The notes under the pieces: generated by a model
The model's input: only the letters and a program-made list of their open reading frames with translations
Told to the model about the DNA's origin: nothing
Database searches by the model: none
Position numbers and translations under genes: made by a program
In this document: piece by piece, positions 1 through 6,239 of the stretch
How positions within the stretch are numbered: the first letter of the stretch is position 1
Layout of the letters: the number at the start of each line of letters is the position of its first letter
Assembly (NCBI GenBank): GCA_964372115.1
Contig: CAYJPN010000060.1
Span: forward strand, 1 to 11,976
DNA: 11,976 bases
Source of the DNA: CG2-30-36-16 sp964372115
GTDB taxonomy: Bacteria > Bacteroidota > Ignavibacteria > Ignavibacteriales > Ignavibacteriaceae
Direction: 5' to 3'

Positions 1-706
1 TCCTTTCTTTTCTATCTGTTTTTTCAGTTTGTGCCGCTTTTTAAGGGCTGACTAGTTATGTTGGTTTTTATGATACTAACGAAAAAACACATAAAAAAGC
101 TGTGGGCTTCAAATAGAAAATTGAAACAATGTCTATTTATTGTCAAATATTTAGCATGAATTAGACCTTGCACCCTTTAAAAATATTTATTGTATTTTTA
201 GTGCATGTTAAGCGAAGAACTATCAACTTTTTCTCGATCAGACTTAAATGGCAACTTGCGTTGGCTTTACGATTGCCATGTTCACAAATTTGAGGGTAAT
301 AGAAGCGAAAACATACATAACTCCTTGTATTATATATGAATACACCGTTAAAACATCCACAAAAAGCTATAAAACCACGCTAAAACCATATAAAAATGTC
401 ATAAATCTTGATAAAAACACAGCTACTTATGACCAAACGGAGTATAAAATCGTTCATTTTGAAGCAATTGTACAAGTTTTACATGAGTGTTTGAAGGTAA
501 TTTTCATGTTTTGCGCTAATGATTGTGTGCTGGAGGTGGGTTTTTCTTTGATAACCACGAAGGGGGTGACAATTTGGTATAAAAAAATAGCCCGCCGAAT
601 ATTTTAGAGAAAGCAACTTCTTTCCTGAAAAATATACCTACAAACAAAAAATCTTAATAAATTACAGCCAAAATATTTTTGTAATAAAATCGGGACATAC
701 TTATTT
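1..706. other. AT-rich upstream stretch without a convincing gene
   Basis: No convincing gene was found on either strand. One open frame at 248-607 (+) resembles nothing I recognise, lacks a ribosome binding site and has an uneven composition rich in Y, T, K and V. What can be seen is a sigma-54-like GG-N10-GC motif at 262-276 and an imperfect direct repeat: TATTTATTGT at 134-143 and again at 184-193, each followed by a similar segment ending in GCATG. No clear promoter or Shine-Dalgarno sequence is seen just before the gene at 707. Confidence 0.5.
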
Positions 707-1909
707 ATGATTAATAAAATCAAAGCCCACTTTGAACAAAAAGAATATTTGCTTGCGCTTGAATTAATTGACGAGCGGCTTGCCGCAATTGACGACATTC
801 ATTCGAACGAAAGCGAGTATGCCGAACTATTACAGCTAAGAGTAGTATCAAAATATAACCTTGGAGAGAAGGATGTTATAATAAGAGATCAAGTAAGAAA
901 GGATATGTTCCCTTCTGAAACTTATCACTACGTTGAAAATACCTATCCGATAAAACTTATTCATAAGTCTTCGTTTCAAGAAAAATGTGATGCCTATATA
1001 AATACTATATACGTTGAGGATCCTTTTCAGAATACTACCCGGATGAGTGCAACCACTGAATTTGTCCATCGAATCGGAGAAGATGAGATTGTAAGGCAAG
1101 TTAGATCACAGTTGCAAAAGGCCAAAGGTGATTTTGTAGTTCTGGAACATAAGAATATGTCTGCCCCGATGAGTTACCATATTCTTTTTTATTCGGCAGA
1201 AGAAACTGATTTAGGTTTGCTTGAAGTAGGCATAACTAATGTTCTTAATGATGCATGTAAAAAAAGACTAAGGAGTATTAGTTTCTTTCCGCTTGGTTTT
1301 GATTTGGTGGTCAGAGCGGAACAAAGTCAAAAAAATATACTTGCCGAAAAAATTGCCGATATGACGGCGGAGATAATTGTCGGATATATTCTGGCAAATA
1401 AAAATAAGTTTATACCTAAAATTACTTTTAATTTTGTAACAGTATTAACCATGCTGGTCTATCAAAAGGCTTTTAGTAAGTGGGCCGATTTTAAGAGACC
1501 ATATTTTAATTTGATGAAGCAGATTCCCGAAAAACAAAAAAACATTGTTGAGGCTTCCTTGACGAGAGATCCGGGGTACATCGAGGCGTTGAAGGAAACA
1601 ACTTTTGGGATTGATGATAAAAGCTCAATACTTCTTTTGGGTGAAACCGGTGTTGGTAAAAGTTTTTTAAGCAGAATTCTTCATAAAAATAGTTCAAGGT
1701 CGGGGAAGCCATTTAAGGGAATAAACTGCCAGCAGATAACGAGAGAGTTGATTTATTCTCAATTGTTTGGAGCTGTAAGAGGCTCTTTCACCGGAGCTAC
1801 TGCGGATGTTATGGGAGCTATTGAAGCAGCCGAAGGTGGTGTTTTATTCTTAGATGAGATCGGATATGCCGATCTCGAAGTTCAACGAACGTTATTGAAG
1901 TTTTTTTAA
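707..1909 (+). CDS. Sigma-54-dependent activator, N-terminal part: macro-like sensor plus first half of the AAA+ domain (frameshifted)
   Basis: This encodes a bacterial enhancer-binding protein, an ATPase that remodels sigma-54 RNA polymerase. Seen directly: Walker A GETGVGKS (residues 312-319), a sigma-54-contacting loop GSFTGA (359-364, family consensus GAFTGA) and Walker B GGVLFLDEIG (377-386). The frame then ends at TAA inside the AAA+ domain, and the rest continues in another frame from 1908. Residues 1-60 are helical and TPR-like. Residues about 95-257 follow the order of a macro domain: a YHILFYS strand, a helix, a KRLRSISFFPLG strand and loop, a long helix, an ITFNFV strand and a Y-x-x-F helix. 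The glycine-rich ligand loops are poorly conserved, so this is inference. The architecture resembles RtcR, a sigma-54 activator with a CARF sensor, but with another sensor. No Shine-Dalgarno sequence precedes the ATG. The activator call is firm; the sensor call is tentative. Confidence 0.85.
   Translation: MINKIKAHFEQKEYLLALELIDERLAAIDDIHSNESEYAELLQLRVVSKYNLGEKDVIIRDQVRKDMFPSETYHYVENTYPIKLIHKSSFQEKCDAYINTIYVEDPFQNTTRMSATTEFVHRIGEDEIVRQVRSQLQKAKGDFVVLEHKNMSAPMSYHILFYSAEETDLGLLEVGITNVLNDACKKRLRSISFFPLGFDLVVRAEQSQKNILAEKIADMTAEIIVGYILANKNKFIPKITFNFVTVLTMLVYQKAFSKWADFKRPYFNLMKQIPEKQKNIVEASLTRDPGYIEALKETTFGIDDKSSILLLGETGVGKSFLSRILHKNSSRSGKPFKGINCQQITRELIYSQLFGAVRGSFTGATADVMGAIEAAEGGVLFLDEIGYADLEVQRTLLKFF
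1901..1909 (+). other. T7 frameshift site with in-frame TAA
   Basis: Seven T (1901-1907) are read TTT TTT TAA in the upstream frame. Skipping one T gives TTT TTT AAT GAC GGA, which restores the family sequence FFNDGKYSRLGEE after Walker B. Upstream and downstream protein segments join without loss. The lesion could be a homopolymer sequencing error, a real inactivating or phase-variable indel, or a +1 programmed shift, since tRNA-Phe can re-pair on UUU after slipping one base with UAA in the A site. No Shine-Dalgarno-like stimulator is seen upstream, unlike prfB. Confidence 0.85.
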
Positions 1910-2570
1910 TGACGGAAAATATTCCAGATTGGGCGAAGAAAAAGTTATTAAGGAATCTGATATAAAAATGATTTTTGGAACCAATGTGGACTTAGAAAAA
2001 AGTATTGATGAAAACACTTTTGCGCATGAGCTGTTTGAGCGAATAGATAAAAATGTTCTGACCATTCCGCCTCTTAGAAATAGGAAGGGCGATATCCCGC
2101 TTCTTGTGGAATATTTCAAAAATGATATTAATCAAAATTCGGGTTTTAAGATTGAGATATCGAAAGAAACCATAGAATTATTGATGGAATATAATTGGCC
2201 GGGCAATATTAGGCAACTGGGACACTTTATCGAAGGCGTATTCAGAAAAGCTCGAAGTAAAAACATTCTAATTATCACGCGGGAAAATATATTAGCCAGT
2301 CCACCGCGGAATGATCTTAAAACAAAAAACCCTTTCAGAAATCTAGAGATCTCACTACGAGAAATACTAAAAACATGGCAAATAGAAAATGGTAGTATGT
2401 TAGAGGAGTTAGTAAAGCCAATGCTATCCAAACTTTATGTTGGTGATTTCAAAGGAAAAGTAAAAGAAGCCAATAAATTTATTGGAATTGACGGAATTCG
2501 CGGAACAAGAAACGCTCTCCAAAAATATTTTGAAAAGTATACGGATTCGCAAGATAAATATCTAAAGTAA
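1908..2570 (+). CDS. Sigma-54-dependent activator, C-terminal part (rest of AAA+ and DNA-binding end)
   Basis: This is the continuation of the activator that begins at 707, in the +1-shifted frame. It shows the second half of a sigma-54 AAA+ domain: sensor I strand MIFGTN, an arginine-finger helix HELFERIDKNVLTIPPLRNR, the GDIPLLVEYF helix, and the sensor II region NWPGNIRQL, the family's WPGN(V/I)REL. The last 45 or so residues (GDFKGKVKEANKFIGIDGI, then RNALQKYFEKY) look like a short helix-turn-helix for enhancer DNA, although not a standard Fis domain. No start codon with a ribosome binding site exists in this frame; the nearest is a TTG at 1929 that encodes a leucine of the domain. It therefore makes sense only as part of a joined protein of about 620 residues. 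Confidence 0.85.
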   Translation, partial: NDGKYSRLGEEKVIKESDIKMIFGTNVDLEKSIDENTFAHELFERIDKNVLTIPPLRNRKGDIPLLVEYFKNDINQNSGFKIEISKETIELLMEYNWPGNIRQLGHFIEGVFRKARSKNILIITRENILASPPRNDLKTKNPFRNLEISLREILKTWQIENGSMLEELVKPMLSKLYVGDFKGKVKEANKFIGIDGIRGTRNALQKYFEKYTDSQDKYLK

Positions 2571-2601
2571 TATACCTCCTCTTATTTTCAAATTTTTAAG
2601 G

Positions 2602-2635
2602 TAGAAAAAAAGCATGCAATTATGCAGATTTTCTA
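2602..2635. promoter_or_regulatory. 34-bp dyad: predicted enhancer (UAS) of the sigma-54 activator, or terminator
   Basis: Two nested inverted repeats share one centre: TAGAAAA (2602-2608) with TTTTCTA (2629-2635), and GCAT (2612-2615) with ATGC (2622-2625). The spacing is exactly symmetric, 3 nt between arms on each side. A further flanking pair, TTTTAAGG (2594-2601) and CCTTAAAA (2655-2662), is off-centre. The dyad lies about 105 bp before the expected start of the sigma-54 promoter at 2698, a usual distance for an activator site. As a hairpin followed by TTTTT it could instead end the activator transcript, or do both. Confidence 0.45.
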
Positions 2636-2697
2636 TTTTTCGTTTTTTATACCCCCTTAAAATTATTCAAAATCAAACATAATTAACTAATTAACGT

Positions 2698-2714
2698 TTG
2701 GCCCCACCATTGCA
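2698..2714 (+). promoter_or_regulatory. Sigma-54 (-24/-12) promoter
   Basis: TTGGC is followed by TTGCA with the invariant GG (2700-2701) and GC (2712-2713) exactly 10 bp apart, matching the sigma-54 consensus TTGGC(A)C-N5-TTGC(A/T). Transcription is expected to start near 2725, giving a leader of about 64 nt before the gene at 2789. The leader begins with a weak stem, GACTT (2726-2730) with AAGTC (2744-2748). The promoter lies in the intergenic region directly after a sigma-54 activator gene, which strongly supports it. Confidence 0.75.
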
Positions 2715-2788
2715 TCTCTTCTATCGACTTTGATTCTAGACAGAAGTCACTTAACAAATTTATAAATTTTATAGAAAGGAATTATCAT

Positions 2789-3466
2789 ATGCATAATTCA
2801 AAAAAAACCAATCGTAAAGTTCCTCCTGGCATTCGGAGGGACAAAGCGAAAAAAGTAGTGATGGTCGGCAAAAAAAGATCGTCCGAAGTCTACTCAAAAT
2901 ATGATCAGCGATCGCGGTGCTGTGAAAAACTTCGAGAAGACATCGAATTGGTTGAAACAATCATTAAAGAAAAGTCTATACCGGCATCGGCAGAGAAAGG
3001 AAAAACAAAAAAGCCAATTAAACTCTCGTCTGTTCAGCTATCTGCATACAAACGTGAGCTGGCAGAGAAGAAACTGCAACTTAAGATTGAGGAGGAAAAG
3101 CTAAGGCCTATTTCCGGCACTTATATAAAAGTGAACAATACAAACAAGGCGGCTGCGAAACACAAATCGAAAAAAATCAATCAGCGAATTAAGTATGCTC
3201 GTTCGGCCAACAAGCAGAAAGATGAGTTGTCATCCACTGTAACAAAGTTGGTTCAATCTCTTGAATTCCGCAAAGATCCTCGTATCACGATGCTTCGTGA
3301 AACAGCAGTAGTTAACGCGTTAAAGTTCTATAACATCATGTTCCAGATTGTCCGTTCCGAACTCAAGGGAAAGGATGCTCTCGATTTGCTGAATGCTTCA
3401 AGTATCGTAAGAGGAGGAATTTTCAAAGAGGTTCGTCAGCGGTATGGTTATAAACCTAAGCGCTAG
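2789..3466 (+). CDS. Lysine-rich coiled-coil protein, unknown function
   Basis: I do not recognise this 225-residue protein. It is strongly basic: the first 32 residues are rich in K and R, and long lysine-rich helical stretches follow (about 45-63, 80-105 and 130-160), with heptad-like spacing suggesting a coiled coil. The C-terminal part (about 165-225) is better mixed and probably folded, ending in a basic tail GYKPKR. There is no signal peptide or membrane segment. Binding of nucleic acid is plausible from charge alone. AAAGGA precedes the ATG by 9 nt. It is the first gene after the sigma-54 promoter and so the most direct candidate target of the activator. The following gene starts 73 nt downstream, behind a strong hairpin. 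Confidence 0.75.
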   Translation: MHNSKKTNRKVPPGIRRDKAKKVVMVGKKRSSEVYSKYDQRSRCCEKLREDIELVETIIKEKSIPASAEKGKTKKPIKLSSVQLSAYKRELAEKKLQLKIEEEKLRPISGTYIKVNNTNKAAAKHKSKKINQRIKYARSANKQKDELSSTVTKLVQSLEFRKDPRITMLRETAVVNALKFYNIMFQIVRSELKGKDALDLLNASSIVRGGIFKEVRQRYGYKPKR

Positions 3467-3482
3467 TTACACAACAAAACCA

Positions 3483-3508
3483 CCCCGCTGTGCAAAGTGC
3501 CAGCGGGG
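3483..3508 (+). promoter_or_regulatory. Intergenic hairpin 1, 31 nt before a start codon
   Basis: An 8-bp GC stem, CCCCGCTG (3483-3490) and CAGCGGGG (3501-3508), encloses a 10-nt loop that can form an inner GCA/TGC pairing. There is no T tract after it on the + strand, so it is not an ordinary intrinsic terminator for this operon. A sister hairpin with the same stem length, loop length and distance to the next ATG lies at 4138-4163. Confidence 0.65.
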
Positions 3509-3539
3509 ATTCATTCAACAAAAATGAAAGATAAATAAA

Positions 3540-4115
3540 ATGAAAAAAACAATTAAGGGTTCTAAAAGCCCAGAAGTAAAGGCTGATGAAAATATTCAGC
3601 GGGCAGTCGAAATTCTTAATGAAAAGAAATACGCTGCAAAATATGATCCCAAGTACGTTCTCAATGGGGAAAAGCCCACTATAGTATTTGGTGAGTTTAT
3701 ACATATTGATTCATTTCATGAACACCCTGAAGGTTGGAATTATTTTCATCAGACTGTAAGAGATTTCCACTTAGCATTTGACACTGCAAATGGAAATATG
3801 CAATCAGCAGAGTTTGCAGAGGCTTCTGCCAATCTGCTTAAATGGGCACAAGAGCTGGAGCCAGCCATTCTTTCTGTTTTCGAAATTCGAGCCGCGCTTG
3901 GAGCAGATCGTTTAATGATGGGAGCAATGGTTGCAGAGTTAGTCTGGTTGTTCGACCCACATATTCAACCAGCGGAAGATGACAAGCTTGGAGAACTTTT
4001 TGTGTACCGTCGTTATAGGACTCCTCAAGCATTAAGAAATTTTGAAAGTAACTTGGATGCTCTCGAAGAAACTAAAGTGTTTCGCTACAGACATGAGTTA
4101 ATTAGTCAACAGTAA
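3540..4115 (+). CDS. Protein of unknown function
   Basis: I do not recognise this 191-residue soluble protein. The first 20 residues are basic. A middle segment (about 46-70) is rich in H, F and E, including FGEFIHIDSFHEHPEGW. A helical core follows (75-145), with an alanine-rich stretch and the sequence GADRLMMGAMVAELVWLF, which is hydrophobic but interrupted by charged residues and so unlikely to be a membrane segment. Clustered histidines (residues 55, 60, 62, 70 and 77 or so) could bind metal, but no known motif is visible. No Shine-Dalgarno sequence precedes the ATG; the leader is AT-rich and carries the hairpin at 3483-3508. Its position between two other operon genes suggests joint expression from the sigma-54 promoter. 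Confidence 0.7.
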   Translation: MKKTIKGSKSPEVKADENIQRAVEILNEKKYAAKYDPKYVLNGEKPTIVFGEFIHIDSFHEHPEGWNYFHQTVRDFHLAFDTANGNMQSAEFAEASANLLKWAQELEPAILSVFEIRAALGADRLMMGAMVAELVWLFDPHIQPAEDDKLGELFVYRRYRTPQALRNFESNLDALEETKVFRYRHELISQQ

Positions 4116-4137
4116 AATAAGACCCTAACAGTTCAAT

Positions 4138-4163
4138 CTCTGCGGGGCGAGTGTTCCGCAGAG
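4138..4163 (+). promoter_or_regulatory. Intergenic hairpin 2, 31 nt before a start codon
   Basis: An 8-bp stem, CTCTGCGG (4138-4145) and CCGCAGAG (4156-4163), has a 10-nt loop. Compared with the hairpin at 3483-3508, three of the eight base pairs differ and all three changes are compensatory (C-G to T-A twice, T-A to G-C once). Both hairpins end exactly 31 nt before an ATG. No T tract follows. This argues for a selected RNA structure or protein-binding site. Confidence 0.65.
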
Positions 4164-4194
4164 TATTCTAAAACCAATTAAAAGGAAAAATATT

Positions 4195-4635
4195 ATGTCT
4201 AAAATAAAAATTTGCAACCAGTGTCGCGAATTATCTGATGATGATTCAATTCAACAATATGATTCATGCCCGGATTGTAGCGGTGAAATTATTTTCTTCG
4301 AAAAAGAAGAATATATCAAACAATGTGCGGATGATGAAAAGCGCGAAGAATTTTTAGCAAACCTAATAAACTATGGCTCCCCGGAAAGTTCTAGGACGCT
4401 AAACATCAGCTGTACATTTTTTACTGAAAAGAAAGCTGCTGCGTTTAGCCTCGACATGGAAAATAAAGGTCGCGGCGGTTACTTGGGAATCCATGGGTAT
4501 CGAGGAAATTGGGTAGTGACTGGAGCTGAAACTGTAAAGATGAAGAATATGACGAAGGTGATTAATGAGATTGAAAAAATCATTCGAGAGCACCCAGTCA
4601 AGGGTTTATACGAACATATAGACATTACCTTCTGA
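4195..4635 (+). CDS. Zinc-ribbon protein with possible RraB-like C-terminal domain
   Basis: This encodes 146 residues. The N-terminus has a CxxC pair at C7/C10 and another at C25/C28 (CNQC, CPDC), a compact zinc ribbon. After an acidic helical linker (35-62), the C-terminal part (about 67-146) has a strand ISCTFF, a helix with KKAAAFSLDMENKG, a strand around NWVVTGAETVKM, a second helix and a final YEHIDITF strand. This order and the F...AA.F...G...W.V pattern resemble the RraB family (regulators of RNase E activity) and related small immunity-type domains; that is inference from pattern only. AAAGGA lies 8 nt before the ATG. The next gene begins 20 nt after the stop, so it is probably cotranscribed with the excisionase and integrase genes. 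Confidence 0.75.
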   Translation: MSKIKICNQCRELSDDDSIQQYDSCPDCSGEIIFFEKEEYIKQCADDEKREEFLANLINYGSPESSRTLNISCTFFTEKKAAAFSLDMENKGRGGYLGIHGYRGNWVVTGAETVKMKNMTKVINEIEKIIREHPVKGLYEHIDITF

Positions 4636-4654
4636 AATAGGTATAAGAAGTAAA

Positions 4655-4963
4655 GTGGAAGCAATGAACCAACTCAAACTATACTCAATCTCCGCGGCTG
4701 CGAGAGTGCTTTCCCTTGGGAAAGATACTTTGTACCGGTTAGTCGCAGATGGCAAGATTGGGTATATAGAGATAGGGAAAAGAAAGAAGATACCCTACAA
4801 TGAGTTGGTTCGCTTTCAGACCGAAAGTATTCAGCGGGTTCCCGCCGCCAATAGAGAAAGAACGATGAGTAACAATGAGATCGAGAAATTCTTCAACGTT
4901 AATCGTGCCGGGAAGTCTTCGCTAAATGGAAAAGAAATTTTATCAGCAATTATGAAAGGATAA
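4655..4963 (+). CDS. Excisionase-like helix-turn-helix protein (MerR/HTH_17 type)
   Basis: This is a small DNA-binding protein (102 residues from GTG at 4655, or 99 from ATG at 4664). Residues 9-60 carry the excisionase/HTH_17 pattern: YSISAAARVLSLGKDTLYR (helix-turn-helix), then LVADGKIGYIEIGKRKKIP, a wing containing the GKRK hairpin typical of this family, and a closing helix NELVRF. The remainder is charged and may be flexible. AAGAAG lies 4 nt before the GTG, which favours that start. The gene stops 3 nt before the integrase start, the usual xis-int pairing. Such proteins bind attachment-site arms and bias the recombinase toward excision. Family membership is fairly secure; the excisionase role is inferred from context. 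Confidence 0.8.
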   Translation: MEAMNQLKLYSISAAARVLSLGKDTLYRLVADGKIGYIEIGKRKKIPYNELVRFQTESIQRVPAANRERTMSNNEIEKFFNVNRAGKSSLNGKEILSAIMKG

Positions 4964-4966
4964 ATT

Positions 4967-6007
4967 ATGGCAATAGTTATTAAACGAGGCAATATGCTTC
5001 ATGTTCAGTGGTATGATGCGGCAGCAAAAAAGATTGTTTCGAAGTCAACTTGGTTGAGCGCTACGGACGCAAACAAAAAGAAAGCCGAGCTGTACGCCAA
5101 AAAGTTGCAGCATGAGTTATCAAAAAGGACGGATGAACTTAAACAAATAGGTGTTCAGAAGATTTCCATTCGCGATGCCTTTGAACACTTTCTTAGGAAT
5201 AATCAAAACAAAAATCCCAAGACGATTACCGATTATTGGAGATTTTACAAAAAATTTGTTGAATATTTTGATGAAAATCGGCCTTGTACAAACATTTCCA
5301 AAGTTGATGTTGAGAATTGGTTGAATATGATTAAGCGTTTACCACAACAGCAAAACTCGATTCATGCCTACGGTAAACAATGTACCCACTTTCTCAATTT
5401 TCTTTTTGAATATAGCTACACACCGATGTTCAAAATTAATAGAGATGTGAAGACTCGACCGGAAGTAAAAGAAAAAATTATTTTCTCTGATGAAGATATC
5501 ACGAAGATATTTAATGGACTGCCAGTGAAGAATAAAAATTTTGCAACAGCAATTTACATGTTGTTTTACACCGGTCTCCGTTCTTCGGACATTCTTTCAA
5601 TTCAGAGAGTGAAGATAGGCTTGCTAAATTCAACTGTAAGTTACTATTCACCAAAGAGGAAGAAGTATAGAGAGATTCCATTTCATAGTGCATTACAAGA
5701 TATCCTATCAAAGCAACTTGAAGATAAAAAGGATGGTAATCTTATAGATTACAAAAAAGTTGAAAACTTAGGAAGGGCAGTCACAAAATACTTCAAAGCA
5801 ATCGGCATAGCAGATAAAGGTTACACAGCACGAACTTTTAGAAAAACGTTTATCTCCTTTTGCAGATCTCGGTTTAACATGGATGCTTCTGTGGTCAGAG
5901 AACTTGTTGGTCACGAGCAAGGAAACACAACTGATAGATACTACAACCAGATTCAAATCAGCACGATGAGACAAGAACTGGAGAAATTTAAGAGGCCAGA
6001 TGTGTAA
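4967..6007 (+). CDS. Tyrosine recombinase / integrase (left module)
   Basis: This 346-residue site-specific recombinase has an N-terminal arm-binding-like segment (1-55), a SAM-like core-binding domain (about 67-155) and a catalytic domain (about 170-340). Visible catalytic residues are R205 in YTGLRSSDIL, a lysine in the SPKRKKYREIP hairpin (about 230-233), R292 in ARTFRKTF, H316 in LVGHEQG and tyrosine nucleophile Y325, nine residues after that histidine. The histidine usual in the HxxR box is arginine here (R289). GAAAGGA lies 6 nt before the ATG, and only 3 nt separate it from the excisionase-like gene, so the two form a unit. It reads toward the tRNA-Arg fragment about 230 bp downstream, with paired repeats between, which fits integration into that tRNA. 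Confidence 0.93.
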   Translation: MAIVIKRGNMLHVQWYDAAAKKIVSKSTWLSATDANKKKAELYAKKLQHELSKRTDELKQIGVQKISIRDAFEHFLRNNQNKNPKTITDYWRFYKKFVEYFDENRPCTNISKVDVENWLNMIKRLPQQQNSIHAYGKQCTHFLNFLFEYSYTPMFKINRDVKTRPEVKEKIIFSDEDITKIFNGLPVKNKNFATAIYMLFYTGLRSSDILSIQRVKIGLLNSTVSYYSPKRKKYREIPFHSALQDILSKQLEDKKDGNLIDYKKVENLGRAVTKYFKAIGIADKGYTARTFRKTFISFCRSRFNMDASVVRELVGHEQGNTTDRYYNQIQISTMRQELEKFKRPDV

Positions 6008-6041
6008 AAAGACACCCTAAAAACCCCAACCTAACCCCTTT

Positions 6042-6140
6042 CTGCCATAGCTTTTACCATAGTAATTCAACCCCATTTTCCCGTAACTCCAATAAAATAA
6101 ACATAATCGAATCATCGGACTGCCATAGTTTTTGCCATAG
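6042..6140 (+). repeat. Two pairs of CCATAG repeats: predicted integrase arm-type sites
   Basis: CCATAG occurs at 6045-6050, 6057-6062, 6123-6128 and 6135-6140. Each pair has a 12-nt period and the pairs are 78 nt apart. The two copies of the whole block start with CTGCCATAG and share T-rich spacers. They lie between the integrase gene and the tRNA-Arg fragment, as arm-binding sites of lambda-type integrases or sites for an excisionase would. Further along, AAAATAGGG repeats at 6150-6158 and 6161-6169. Confidence 0.55.
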
Positions 6141-6204
6141 TCCAGTGCGAAAATAGGGGCAAAATAGGGTCTATTTAGGTCAAATTGGAAAATCTTTAAA
6201 ATAA

Positions 6205-6237
6205 AAAAGTGCGAAATGGTTTAATTTTCGCACTTTT
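6205..6237 (-). terminator. Intrinsic terminator downstream of tRNA-Arg, possibly bidirectional
   Basis: A 12-bp perfect stem, 6205-6216 with 6226-6237 (core AGTGCGAAA), has a 9-nt loop. On the minus strand the stem is followed by TTTTTT, so it would end transcription 3 bp after the 3' end of the tRNA. On the + strand the T run is shorter (TTTT) but could also stop readthrough from the left integrase operon. Its direct contact with the tRNA 3' end suggests that it is the tRNA gene's own terminator. Confidence 0.75.
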
Positions 6238-6239
6238 AG

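Noticed and set aside
248..607. Open frame of 119 codons on the + strand before the activator gene
   Set aside because: It has no ribosome binding site, no recognisable domain and an odd composition, with Y, K and T codons that follow the AT-rich DNA. A sigma-54-like motif lies inside it. It is probably a chance frame, though a small gene cannot be excluded.
604..1099. Minus-strand open frames of 64 and 83 codons
   Set aside because: They lie opposite the start of the activator gene, show no start signals and have the F/S/I-rich composition of antisense shadows.
3483..3508. Hairpins at 3483 and 4138 as ordinary + strand terminators
   Set aside because: Neither is followed by a T tract on the + strand, and both sit at a fixed 31 nt before a start codon rather than near the upstream stop codon.
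3900..3960. Membrane segment in the unknown protein at 3540-4115
   Set aside because: The hydrophobic stretch is short and broken by charged residues, more like a buried amphipathic helix.
3467..4194. Integron-like attC sites around the two intergenic hairpins
   Set aside because: A GTTACAC/AACA-like sequence is present near the hairpins, but the paired outer core sites of attC (RYYYAAC and GTTRRRY) cannot be aligned on both sides, and neither integrase carries an identifiable integron-specific insert.
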